Positions 31,144 through 39,569 of a DNA stretch of 64,000 nt are shown piece by piece. The first letter of the stretch is position 1; every line of letters starts with the position of its first letter. The stretch is taken from assembly GCA_041946825.1 (NCBI GenBank), contig JBHGBD010000014.1, positions 44,406 through 108,405 on the forward strand. Direction: 5' to 3'. The notes below the pieces were generated by a model. That model did not search any database and was not told the DNA's origin. It saw only the letters and a program-made list of their open reading frames with translations. Source of the stretch: CAZTHM01 sp041946825. GTDB taxonomy: Bacteria > Acidobacteriota > Terriglobia > UBA7540. A program made the translations under genes and the position numbers.

Positions 31144-31608
31144 CTAGTCCGCTGAGCCGGTTAGCCCGTGAATGTGCCGTGGGCTCGCCTCCGACGGCAG
31201 CGGGACTGAAAGCTGCTCGACCAATTGCTCGAGTGTGATGGCCTGCAAGAAGCGAAGCAGTTGGGTGCGAACCGGGTCCCAACTGTCATGCATCGCGCAC
31301 GTATGGCCAGCCGAACATTCGCGGTCTTCGAGGATGCAGGTACCAAAAGGAGTGCCATCAATACACTCGATAACATTGAAAAGACAAATCTTATTCGGAG
31401 GCTGCGCCAGCTCATAGCCGCCTCCGATTCCTTTGTATGAACGCAACAGGCGCCCGCGCCGAAGTTCCAGCAGGACTTTTGAGAGATAAGGGCTGGGGAT
31501 TCGGACGTGATCGGAGATTTCACGAACCCCCGTCAGTTTCCCCGGCGGCTGCGTTGCTAGATAAGTGAGCGCCCGAATTGCGTACGAAGTAGCTCGCGAA
31601 AAAATCAC
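31144..31608 (-). CDS. Rrf2-family transcriptional regulator (NsrR/IscR-like, cysteine cluster present)
   Basis: This encodes 154 residues. I chose the GTG at 31606-31608 because MIFSRATSYAIRALTYLA is the exact Rrf2 N-terminus and AAGGG lies eight bases upstream. A GTG nine bases earlier would sit on top of that site. The winged helix is residues ~1-70 (ISDHVRIPSPYLSKVLLELRRGRLLRSYKGIGGGY). Three clustered cysteines, C91-x6-C98-x5-C104 (GTCILEDRECSAGHTC), match the Fe-S binding loop of Rrf2 sensors of nitric oxide or Fe-S status. It is the first gene of the nar-act operon and diverges from the PAS-LuxR regulator. Autoregulation and control of the operon are likely. Confidence 0.85.
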   Translation of the reverse strand: MIFSRATSYAIRALTYLATQPPGKLTGVREISDHVRIPSPYLSKVLLELRRGRLLRSYKGIGGGYELAQPPNKICLFNVIECIDGTPFGTCILEDRECSAGHTCAMHDSWDPVRTQLLRFLQAITLEQLVEQLSVPLPSEASPRHIHGLTGSAD

Positions 31609-31698
31609 AATTGACACCCTTAACGGACTAACGTATCTTCATGTCTGAAATATCCGTTGTTGGCCATCTCGAGCAATAGGTCCGATGTCCCCTCGCAA

Positions 31699-31712
31699 GT
31701 GACATCTGTCAC
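31699..31712. promoter_or_regulatory. Palindromic operator-like site next to the PAS-LuxR start
   Basis: GTGACA-TC-TGTCAC, a perfect 6-bp-arm palindrome, ends 11 bases before the ATG at 31724 and lies between the divergent Rrf2 and PAS-LuxR genes. A close relative (GTGATA-AA-TGTCAT) is at 32446-32459. Confidence 0.55.
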
Positions 31713-31723
31713 GGGAGTTCGAG

Positions 31724-32377
31724 ATGCTGGAAAGAGAACTTTTTCGCCTCCTCGAGGGGACGGCCGACCCCGCTTTTTCAGTCGACACGCAGGGGTTGAT
31801 TTGCTCGTGGAATCGAGCCGCGGAGCGCCTCTTCGGCTTTCCTGCTTCGGAAGTCCTCCAACAACCTTGCGCCAGTCTCTTCCAAGGACGCGGCACACTC
31901 GGAGCCCCCGTGTGCTCGGACACGTGCGACGTTCTGGATTGCGCAGTCGCAGGGCGAGAGGTCACGAATTACGATCTGGAGGTCAACGCGCGCGGCGGGC
32001 GGACCCTCTGGGTCAACATTTCCATTCTTGTCTTCTCGGACCCGCGAACGGGGCGGCGGTTGGTGGTCCACTTGGCCCGCGACATCACAGAGCGGAAGAG
32101 GACAGAAGAACTTACGCAGAAGCTCGTCGAGGCAGCCAAACAGCTCATGTCCCGTGGCGAAGTTACGTCGCCCCAGGCGCCCGTCTCGCCTCTGACAGAA
32201 CAGGAGAAGCGAGTATTGAGGCTCCTTGCCAAGGGCAAGCGCCCGGCCGACGTGGCTCGCGAGTTAGGCGTCACGCCACGCACCCTGCGCAATCACATCT
32301 CGCATGCCAACCGTAAGCTTCGAACCCGCAACCGGCTGGAGGCCGTCGTACACGCCACGCGCCGGGGGCTAATCTGA
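31724..32377 (+). CDS. PAS-domain LuxR-type response regulator
   Basis: This encodes 217 residues. Residues ~5-125 form a PAS domain (LLEGTADPAFSVDTQGLICSWNRAAERLFGF ... RRLVVHLARDITERK, with the PAC end DITERK). It contains three nearby cysteines, C64, C68 and C73 (VCSDTCDVLDC), that could bind a metal or sense redox. Residues ~155-210 form a LuxR/NarL helix-turn-helix (LTEQEKRVLRLLAKGKRPADVARELGVTPRTLRNHISHANRKL). There is no receiver domain or membrane helix, so it is a cytosolic one-component sensor. It heads the plus-strand cytochrome/porin cluster and is divergent from the nar operon. It likely governs one or both. Confidence 0.85.
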   Translation: MLERELFRLLEGTADPAFSVDTQGLICSWNRAAERLFGFPASEVLQQPCASLFQGRGTLGAPVCSDTCDVLDCAVAGREVTNYDLEVNARGGRTLWVNISILVFSDPRTGRRLVVHLARDITERKRTEELTQKLVEAAKQLMSRGEVTSPQAPVSPLTEQEKRVLRLLAKGKRPADVARELGVTPRTLRNHISHANRKLRTRNRLEAVVHATRRGLI

Positions 32378-32445
32378 AGGCCGTTGTATTCCCTGCCCGG
32401 CTCAGCAAACAGCTCGCCGAGTCAGACAAATTGTCTCAGTTCACC

Positions 32446-32459
32446 GTGATAAATGTCAT
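32446..32459. promoter_or_regulatory. Operator-like site before the small-protein/cytochrome genes
   Basis: GTGATA-AA-TGTCAT matches the palindrome at 31699-31712 in 11 of 14 positions. It lies 101 bases upstream of the start of the gene at 32560. About 54 bases further downstream a Crp/Fnr-like TTGAC-GCCT-GTGAT is at 32513-32526. Both are weak candidates. Confidence 0.35.
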
Positions 32460-32559
32460 ATCGCCGCATGACCATCATCTGCCAAAGTTGTGCTAGTAAT
32501 CGGTTGAGATGATTGACGCCTGTGATTAGTGGAAATAAAGTCGCACCCGAGGTTTCTCC

Positions 32560-32883
32560 ATGGGACACAATGGCAGTCCGCTGAACCTAAGCCTCCATGA
32601 ATACGTTGCGGAAGTCTCGCGCGAAGTGACAGAGCGGCTCACCCACTTGAGTGCCGTGGTCGAGCAGTTAGCCACCGAACCGGAAACTCGGGCCAAGTCG
32701 ATTGACTTTTGCCCGCTCGTGGACTGCCGAGCACGACAGCGGTATCGCATCGCAGTTCAGGACGCGGTCAGAGTTCTGGATGAAACGCGCCGCTCATTCA
32801 AGTCGCGTCAACTGGAAGATTTGCGCCGGAAGCTCGAAGCGATACTGATCGAAGATAGCCCTCGCGAACCCTGGAAGTCTTAG
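32560..32883 (+). CDS. Hypothetical protein, 107 residues
   Basis: This is an uncharacterised soluble protein with no signal or membrane helix. It looks largely helical and charged. The central DFCPLVDCRARQRY contains two cysteines seven apart. The helix near the end (VRVLDETRRSFKSRQLEDLRRKLEAIL) is amphipathic. I recognise no family. It follows the PAS-LuxR gene by 182 bases and is separated from the cytochrome gene by a long-loop hairpin, so it may be transcribed alone. The ATG choice is consistent with its surroundings, but no strong Shine-Dalgarno is visible. Confidence 0.55.
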   Translation: MGHNGSPLNLSLHEYVAEVSREVTERLTHLSAVVEQLATEPETRAKSIDFCPLVDCRARQRYRIAVQDAVRVLDETRRSFKSRQLEDLRRKLEAILIEDSPREPWKS

Positions 32884-32943
32884 TCGGGTAATGAGTCGAA
32901 AAACCAGGGACGTCTGACGGATCCGACTTAAGGTCGGATAAGT

Positions 32944-33034
32944 GCGGGCGTAACAGGATTAGTTCTCGCCATCACGCGCGGAGTACGGAAAAAGCGCGAG
33001 GCGGAACGATTCGGTTACGCCCGCTTTGTTTTTT
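32944..33034 (+). terminator. Long-loop hairpin with T-tract (terminator or attenuator)
   Basis: A perfect 11-bp stem GCGGGCGTAAC (32944-32954) / GTTACGCCCGC (33014-33024) encloses 59 bases and is followed by TTTGTTTTTT. The loop itself holds a smaller CGCGC...GCGCG hairpin. It lies between the small gene and the cytochrome gene. Confidence 0.65.
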
Positions 33035-33123
33035 GAAATCTGAAATCCTGGATGTTTTTCCGATGCGCGGACGGCTTTGCGCCACGCAGGAAATTGAGAT
33101 TGGAAATATCAAAGGAGGGCTCG

Positions 33124-35286
33124 ATGAACAACGCTCACCCTGGCTCAAATGCAAAGGACTCAAACAACGAATCCTCCAAGGCCGCCGACGCGCGTTGGCA
33201 GGAGCGGGCGCGCGAGTGGCGCTCTCGGCTCGCGGTGCTGGTTGCCGGGTTCCTTTTGTTCTCGGTGCTAAGCGGACTGGCAATCTGGCTTCTGCCTTTC
33301 AGTGTTCCCAACCAGTGGTCGGTCGTGGTTCACACTCTGGCCGGGCTGGCGTTTCTGATTCCCTGCGGTTGGTATCTATTGCGGCACTGGCGGCGCTACT
33401 GGCGGGACCCGCTCAGTCACATCCAGTTGCTCGGTTACGTTGCAGCCGCGGCGGTTCTCCTTTGCTTGGTCTCGGGCCTTATGCTGACGTGGGAGTCCGT
33501 CTACGGAATTCGCATCAACTACTCCTGGGATCTCGTCCACATCATCACCACCTTCGCGACGCTGGCCTTCGGGTTGCCACATCTGATTCTGATTGTCGTC
33601 CGCGACCGAAAAGCCGCGCTGCACGGGGCCGGCGCCGAGCAAGCGCGAGCCGCCGCGCACTATGGCAAAGGCGCGCTGGTCTGGACGCTGGCGGGAGCGG
33701 CGATCGTGGCCCTCGCGGCCTACGCTTATCACGGACCGAAGCTGCAGCGTGATTTTCCCGCCGATTACACCTATCCATTCGGGAAGAACCGGCCGTTCGC
33801 GCCCAGCCTGGCGCGCACGGCATCCGACCGGGCCATGGACGTACGGCTGCTCTCGGGCTCGCGCTCCTGCGGAACCTCGGGCTGTCATGAGCAGATCGTC
33901 AAGGAGTGGGAACCCAGCGCCCACCGATATGCCGCCATGGACACGGGTTTTCAGGCCATCCAAATGAACATGGCGAAGCAGAACGGGCCGGAGTCGACAC
34001 GCTACTGCGGCGGCTGTCACGATCCCATATCGCTTTTCTCAGGGACGAAGAACCTCTTCATTGCCGAGAAGGAACTGACTTCGCTCCACGGCTTCCAGGA
34101 GGGTGTTTCCTGCCTGGGGTGCCACGCCGTCCGTCAGGTGGACGTAAAGGGCAACGCGAACTACAGCGTCGCTCAACCGGTCCGATATCTGTTCGAGATG
34201 GAATACGACGAGAAACCGACGGAGTTCAAGCGGGTAATGCGCGACTTCCTCATCCGCTCCTACCCGCGCCAACACGTTCAGGGCTTGTCGAAGCGCCTCT
34301 TCAAAACTCCCGAATACTGTGCCGGCTGCCACAAGCAGTTTATCGACAAGGAAATCAACAACGTTGGCTGGGTGCAGCTCCAGAACCAATACGACAACTG
34401 GCGCCAAAGCCACTGGAACAAGCCCGGCGACCCGAGGAAAACCATCGAATGCCGCGAGTGCCACATGCCGCTCGTGGACTCGCGAGATCCCGCGGCTGGA
34501 GACTCGACTGACTACAACCGGTCACCGAACGACCAGAAACACCGCAGCCACCGGTTTATCGCCGCCAACCAACTCATGCCTTCCTTGCTCGATTTGCCCG
34601 GGCACGAGAAACAGGCGCAACTCACCGAGCAATGGCTGAAGGGCGAGTTCCCCATCCCCGAGATCGAACAAAAGTGGCGGCGGGGCCCGGCGGTGGCGTT
34701 GGAAATGATCGCGCCGGAGCGGGCAAAACCGGGCGAAACGCTCAATGTGAAGCTCGTCATCACTTCCAACAAGGTGGGGCACGACTTCCCCACCGGACCG
34801 CTCGACATCATCCAGTCCTGGGTCGAATTCGTAGTGAAGGACGAGACGGGCAAAGTGATTTACGAGACGGGTACCGTGAACGATCGCGGATTTATCAAGC
34901 CCGGGACTTTCATGTTCAAGGCGGAGCCCGTCGACCAGTACGGGAACCTGATTGATCGCCACAACCTTTGGGAAATGGTGGGCGTGCGTCACCGTCGCGC
35001 ACTTTTCCCGGGTTTCTCCGACACGACAGAATTTGCCTTCTATTGTCCGTCCCTCGTCGAGGTGAAGAGGGCGCCGTTGCCGCACGAGATGTCGGTCCCC
35101 GTTTCAGCCCCGGCCGGAACTCATGCGTTGCGAATCCAGGCGCGGCTCCGTTATCGGAAGATCGATCAATTCCTCCTGAATTTCATGTTCGGCGAGGAGA
35201 AGCACCTGACCTCTCCCATTACGGACATCGCCACTCAAGAACGTGTGATCGAGATTTCGGGACCCGAACGGAGACTGGGCGGCTGA
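33124..35286 (+). CDS. Membrane b-type / pentahaem c-type cytochrome
   Basis: This encodes 720 residues from the ATG at 33124, after AAAGGAGGG. The N-terminus has four membrane helices with paired histidines (WSVVVHTLAGLAFLI, LVHIITTFATLAFGLPHL), as in small cytochrome b561/DUF4405-like domains that bind two hemes b. A fifth helix (~200-220) leads to the periplasm. The c-type part has CxxxxCH at C249 (CGTSGCH) and four CxxCH: C295 (CGGCH), C330 (CLGCH), C399 (CAGCH) and C443 (CRECH), resembling cytochrome c554-type families. The last 200 residues form a beta domain without hemes. It could oxidise quinol and move electrons to the periplasm. It heads a cluster with two FG-GAP proteins and a porin. 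Confidence 0.82.
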   Translation: MNNAHPGSNAKDSNNESSKAADARWQERAREWRSRLAVLVAGFLLFSVLSGLAIWLLPFSVPNQWSVVVHTLAGLAFLIPCGWYLLRHWRRYWRDPLSHIQLLGYVAAAAVLLCLVSGLMLTWESVYGIRINYSWDLVHIITTFATLAFGLPHLILIVVRDRKAALHGAGAEQARAAAHYGKGALVWTLAGAAIVALAAYAYHGPKLQRDFPADYTYPFGKNRPFAPSLARTASDRAMDVRLLSGSRSCGTSGCHEQIVKEWEPSAHRYAAMDTGFQAIQMNMAKQNGPESTRYCGGCHDPISLFSGTKNLFIAEKELTSLHGFQEGVSCLGCHAVRQVDVKGNANYSVAQPVRYLFEMEYDEKPTEFKRVMRDFLIRSYPRQHVQGLSKRLFKTPEYCAGCHKQFIDKEINNVGWVQLQNQYDNWRQSHWNKPGDPRKTIECRECHMPLVDSRDPAAGDSTDYNRSPNDQKHRSHRFIAANQLMPSLLDLPGHEKQAQLTEQWLKGEFPIPEIEQKWRRGPAVALEMIAPERAKPGETLNVKLVITSNKVGHDFPTGPLDIIQSWVEFVVKDETGKVIYETGTVNDRGFIKPGTFMFKAEPVDQYGNLIDRHNLWEMVGVRHRRALFPGFSDTTEFAFYCPSLVEVKRAPLPHEMSVPVSAPAGTHALRIQARLRYRKIDQFLLNFMFGEEKHLTSPITDIATQERVIEISGPERRLGG

Positions 35287-35337
35287 GCGAAGCTCTGAAA
35301 GGCTTCGATCCTGAGGCTGCCGATCTCGAGGTGATTC

Positions 35338-37242
35338 ATGGGAGCAAGTGGACTTCTTACGCGCGCGCCGTCGCGCCGCCGAAGGCTGATCATCAAGCAC
35401 ACGCTGATTAGTCTCTCGCTCGTGGCCACGAGCGTGGCGATCATTTTCATCCTGCGCAGCCGCCCGAAATCCTATACACCCGGCGAAGCGGTCGAGGGCA
35501 TCACCAGCGAACTCGCCCGCAAGATTCCTCCCGGCTACCAGCCCGTACGCTTCACCGACGTCACGCGGAAAGCGGGAATCGACTTCAGCCACTTCCACGG
35601 GAAACGCTCGACACAGTTGCCCGAGGACATGGGCTCGGGCGCGGCCTGGGGGGATTACAACGGCGACGGATGGCTCGATCTATACCTCTGCGACATCGCG
35701 GCACCCCTTACGGCGAAGCCGGAAGAAGTCGCGGCGTCGTCGGGCGGCAACCGGCTCTATCGAAATCGCGGCAATGGAACTTTCGAGGACGTCACCAACA
35801 CAGCGGGCGTCGGCTTCAAAGGTGTGGGCATGGGAGCCGCCTGGGCTGACTACGATAATGATGGCCGACTCGACCTGATCGTCACGAGCTTCGATCGGCT
35901 GGTCCTCTACCACAATCGCGGCGACGGAACGTTCGAGGACATGACACGCGCAGCCGGCCTCGACAAGTTCCGCGGCTTCTGGGCAGGCGCTTCCTGGGCC
36001 GACTACGACCACGACGGCTACGCCGACGTTTACATCTGCGGCTACGTCAAGTACGTCTTCAAGCCAGAGTCCGTGGGAAGCGCCTCGCGGCAGTTTACGG
36101 CCACTGTGCCCTTCATGCTCAACCCTTCTTCGTATGAGCCGGAACGAAATCTCCTTCTCCACAACAACGGCGACGGGACCTTCACCGACGTTGCAACGCG
36201 GGCGGGAGTGGAGAACCCGACAGGCCGAAGCCTGGACGCCGCCTGGGCCGACTACGATGGCGACGGCTGGCCCGACCTTTATGTGGCGAACGATATTTCT
36301 GACAACGTCATGTACCTCAACCTCGGAAACGGCCGATTTAAAGACGTTTCGCACCCTGCTTGGGTGTCCGATTACCGCGGCGCGATGGGATTGGCGGTCG
36401 CCGACTGGGACAACGATGGCGATACGGATGTCTTCGTCACGCATTGGATGGCGCAGGAAAACGCCCTTTACTCGAACCTTCTGATCACGCCGGGCTCTGC
36501 AGCTTTCGCAGCAACCGAGGGCAGTCAAAATGCGGTCAGGATGGTTTCAGCCTCTCCGCCGGGAGTAAGGAAACGAGGCCACCTAGGCTCACGCCCTCCG
36601 TTGCACTTTCAGGATGTTGCCGACATGAACGGTCTGGGACAAATCGCGCTCAGCGTCATCGGGTGGGGTACGTCGTTCTTCGATTTCGACAACGACGGCC
36701 GTCCCGACCTGCTTGCGGTGAACGGCAGCACGTTTCAGGATGAAACCGACCCCACCCGCCTCGTTCCCATGAAGAACTTCCTTTTCTGGAATGCCGGTCC
36801 CGAGGAGGGTTTCTTTGAGGTTGGCGAAGTGAGCGGCGAAGCCTTCCGACAGGAACATGTCGGCCGTGGCGCGGCTTTCGCTGACTTCGACAACGACGGC
36901 AATGTGGACGTGTTGATCATGAACCATAGCGCCCCGCCGACGCTGTTACGCAACGAGGGCATTCCCGGCCGCGCCTGGCTCACCGTGCGAGTTCGTGGGA
37001 GCAGGAGCAATCGCTCGGGCTTCGGAGCTCGCGTCGAGGTCGAAACCGCGGAAGGGGTGCAGTACCAGGAAATCGGAAGCCAGCCGTCGTACCTTTCCGG
37101 AAACGCACTCGAAGCGCACTTCGGGCTGGGGACGGAGAAAGAAGTCCATCGCCTCGCCGTGCGATTCCCCGGCGGCGCGGTGCGCGAATTGACAGGTGTG
37201 CCCGCGAATCAAATCCTTTCCATCGAAGAGACGGCACGATGA
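35338..37242 (+). CDS. CRTAC1/UnbV-type FG-GAP (VCBS) repeat protein, membrane-anchored
   Basis: This encodes 634 residues. A single N-terminal helix (TLISLSLVATSVAIIFILRS) anchors it to the membrane. The rest has about six FG-GAP repeats with Ca-binding loops such as GDYNGDGWLDLYLCD, ADYDNDGRLDLIV, ADYDHDGYADVYICG, ADYDGDGWPDLYVAND and DWDNDGDTDVFV. The last ~70 residues (RVRGSRSNRSGFGARVEVETAEG...GSQPSYLSGNALEAHFGLG) are an ASPIC/UnbV domain. The fold is a beta-propeller-like extracytoplasmic protein of unknown function that commonly accompanies multihaem cytochromes. It lies 51 bases after the cytochrome gene and overlaps the next gene by four. Confidence 0.88.
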   Translation: MGASGLLTRAPSRRRRLIIKHTLISLSLVATSVAIIFILRSRPKSYTPGEAVEGITSELARKIPPGYQPVRFTDVTRKAGIDFSHFHGKRSTQLPEDMGSGAAWGDYNGDGWLDLYLCDIAAPLTAKPEEVAASSGGNRLYRNRGNGTFEDVTNTAGVGFKGVGMGAAWADYDNDGRLDLIVTSFDRLVLYHNRGDGTFEDMTRAAGLDKFRGFWAGASWADYDHDGYADVYICGYVKYVFKPESVGSASRQFTATVPFMLNPSSYEPERNLLLHNNGDGTFTDVATRAGVENPTGRSLDAAWADYDGDGWPDLYVANDISDNVMYLNLGNGRFKDVSHPAWVSDYRGAMGLAVADWDNDGDTDVFVTHWMAQENALYSNLLITPGSAAFAATEGSQNAVRMVSASPPGVRKRGHLGSRPPLHFQDVADMNGLGQIALSVIGWGTSFFDFDNDGRPDLLAVNGSTFQDETDPTRLVPMKNFLFWNAGPEEGFFEVGEVSGEAFRQEHVGRGAAFADFDNDGNVDVLIMNHSAPPTLLRNEGIPGRAWLTVRVRGSRSNRSGFGARVEVETAEGVQYQEIGSQPSYLSGNALEAHFGLGTEKEVHRLAVRFPGGAVRELTGVPANQILSIEETAR

Positions 37243-39257
37243 AGCGGACTGTCGCGATTGTTGCTGGCCTGGCGCTCGCTGCCTTAGTCCTCATCTCGCT
37301 GCAACGACGAAGCGCGAACGATGGATACGGCGACAACGCCGCGGCTGAAAGCGCCGAGCGCCGGGGAGTACGGGAATTCTGGGCCGCGTACAACCGCGCG
37401 AGCACGCTCCGCACGGAGGGGAGGTTCGCCGAGGCGGCCGCGCTCTATCGTAAGTGCGCCGAACTGAATCCCCGGCACGAAGATTCTCTCTACTACCTCG
37501 GCACGAGCCTTCAGGAACTGGGCAGGTACGCGGAAGCCGCGGAAGTCCTGCGCAAGCTCATCGCTCTGAATCCCTCCAGCAGCCGGGCGCAGTCACAACT
37601 GGGCAACGCGCTCGCCACGCTTGCCCCCGGCGCCGTGCCGGACTTCGACACAGCGCGCCAGGCATATCTGAAGAGCATCGAAATCAACCGCGAGGAGGCG
37701 GGGCCGTTTATGCGGCTCGGGCTGCTCGAACTTAACTACGGCAAGACCCCTGAGGCTCTGGAGCATTTCCGCACGGCCGCAGGCTTCGGCTCGCCGGAAG
37801 GGCTGTTCTGGGCCGGATATACCTGCTACTTGCTCCAGCGCGACGATGAGGCCACACGATTCTTTACCAAGGCGCTCGAACAGTATTCACGCGAACGTAA
37901 AGTGGCGGCGAGGGGCGTGTTCTCCGAAGGCGATGTGCTTCCCAAGCCGGGAAAGCCACTCACCGCGCTCGATCGGGTCGGCCTGAAGTCCCTATTGTTT
38001 CTCTACTGGACTGCAAGGCGGCAGGGTGGGTATCCCGCCCAAGTGACGAAGGAAATGCGAATACAGCCGGCCGCGCTCCATTCGCCTCCCGAGTCTCCCG
38101 CCAAGAAGCCACTGCTACACATCGTTTCGACGCCGGCTGTGAGCGCGATTGGTCGCGGCGCTTGGGGCGATTTCGACGGAGACGGAGACCCTGACCTCGT
38201 CGTTGCAGGGCGCTCCATCAGGCTGTATCGAAATGGGGACGGCCGGCTCGTTGATTCAACCGCCGCCACGGGACTTGTCGGGCTGCGGGATGGCTGGGAC
38301 GCAGTGTGGGTGGACTTTGACGGTAACGGAAGTCTTGATCTCTATGTAATCCGCTCTGGGTACGTAGGCGAAGGACAGAATCAACTCTGGGCAAACGACG
38401 GCCATGGCCGGTTCACCGATGTGACGGAGAAGGTCGGCTTGGCAGGAAAGCGATCAACCGTGCGAGCCTGCTTCGCTGACATCGACGGCGACGGTACGAT
38501 GGATTTGGTTGAGGTCGGCGCGCCCCGTGGCGGAGAAGGTTCTGTCCGCCTTTACCGCAATTCTGGATCGCGATTTGTGAAAGAGGCGATTCCTGCATTC
38601 GCCGAGCGCGGCACGGCCGTGGACTGCGTGGTAGGCGATTTCAACAAAGATGGACAACCAGACCTTTTTATCCTGTATTGGAGAGCGCCAGCCGTCCTCT
38701 ACGCCAACCGTGGTGGCGGCCGCTTCGAGGACGTCACGGCAGCATCAGGACTCGCGGGCGTGGGAGGAAGCAGCTTCAGTGCGACTTCCTTCGATTTCGA
38801 CAAGGACGGTCGGCTCGACTTATTGGTGAGTGCGCAAGCGCCGGCTGAAGAAGTAGTGCGGTCAACTCTCCAGCCCGATGCCGGAGTGTCCCACTACTCC
38901 CCGCGCCTCTTCCGCAATCTGGGAGGGCATTTCGAGGAAATAACCGACAAAGCCGGATTACACCGCGCCTACGGCACGATGCAGGCAGTCGCCGGTGATT
39001 TCGACGGCGATGGGTGGACTGATATCCTCCTGGCTAATGGAGGGCTGGAAGCGGCACGGCTGGAGCCGAGCGTTGTCTTGAGAAATGTCGAAGGGAAGCG
39101 GTTGGATGAGTGGTCCTATCTGCCGGCATTTGACCGCCCGGAAAACTTCCTCGGGGCATCGCTTGCCCGCGATAAACGTAATGGCAAGACCCTTTGCTTC
39201 TTCGCCGTTAATCCCAACTTGTCCCGCTTGTTACCGGCCTTGGCCGGCGAGGAGTAG
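37239..39257 (+). CDS. TPR and FG-GAP (VCBS) repeat protein, membrane-anchored
   Basis: This encodes 672 residues. It has a short N-terminal signal/anchor (VAIVAGLALAALVLISL). TPR helices fill residues ~50-230 (LRTEGRFAEAAALYRKCAELNP, LGTSLQELGRYAEAAEVLRKLIALNP, LGLLELNYGKTPEALEHFR). FG-GAP loops follow (GDFDGDGDPDLVVAG, VDFDGNGSLDLYVI, ADIDGDGTMDLVEV, GDFNKDGQPDLFIL, FDFDKDGRLDLLV, GDFDGDGWTDILLA). The ATG overlaps the preceding stop (ATGA). It is probably extracytoplasmic and physically linked to the previous protein and the cytochrome. No enzymatic motif is visible. Confidence 0.85.
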   Translation: MKRTVAIVAGLALAALVLISLQRRSANDGYGDNAAAESAERRGVREFWAAYNRASTLRTEGRFAEAAALYRKCAELNPRHEDSLYYLGTSLQELGRYAEAAEVLRKLIALNPSSSRAQSQLGNALATLAPGAVPDFDTARQAYLKSIEINREEAGPFMRLGLLELNYGKTPEALEHFRTAAGFGSPEGLFWAGYTCYLLQRDDEATRFFTKALEQYSRERKVAARGVFSEGDVLPKPGKPLTALDRVGLKSLLFLYWTARRQGGYPAQVTKEMRIQPAALHSPPESPAKKPLLHIVSTPAVSAIGRGAWGDFDGDGDPDLVVAGRSIRLYRNGDGRLVDSTAATGLVGLRDGWDAVWVDFDGNGSLDLYVIRSGYVGEGQNQLWANDGHGRFTDVTEKVGLAGKRSTVRACFADIDGDGTMDLVEVGAPRGGEGSVRLYRNSGSRFVKEAIPAFAERGTAVDCVVGDFNKDGQPDLFILYWRAPAVLYANRGGGRFEDVTAASGLAGVGGSSFSATSFDFDKDGRLDLLVSAQAPAEEVVRSTLQPDAGVSHYSPRLFRNLGGHFEEITDKAGLHRAYGTMQAVAGDFDGDGWTDILLANGGLEAARLEPSVVLRNVEGKRLDEWSYLPAFDRPENFLGASLARDKRNGKTLCFFAVNPNLSRLLPALAGEE

Positions 39258-39569
39258 GCACGAAAACCAGCGCAGGTTTTGACGCGAAATGCCGACAACG
39301 CAAAGCTGGAAATCGGGTGCGCGTTTTGGCGAGCCGAACTCTCAACCTGGTGGAGCCCAGGGGTTGGGCCCTGTCTTAGCGAGTCGATTGTGAAATCGGA
39401 AATTCGAAGCCAGCAAGTCCTTTGTTCTCAGCAAGAGCTCCTTATTGAGTTCAGCCAATCGATAAACCTTGACGCCGTCAACGTACTTCTCAGTTGATCA
39501 CAAAAGGGTCTGCGGCGACAAAAGGGTAAGGCAATCAGGAAAACCGATTGCTAACTAAATTGGATCCCG
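39258..39569. other. Intergenic region before the porin gene
   Basis: 312 bases without a convincing gene. It contains TTGAC-GCC-GTCAA (39469-39481), a perfect 5-bp-arm palindrome resembling a Crp/Fnr half-site pair but with a spacer of three instead of four. A weak hairpin is at about 39358-39377. I see no transcription terminator. Confidence 0.5.
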
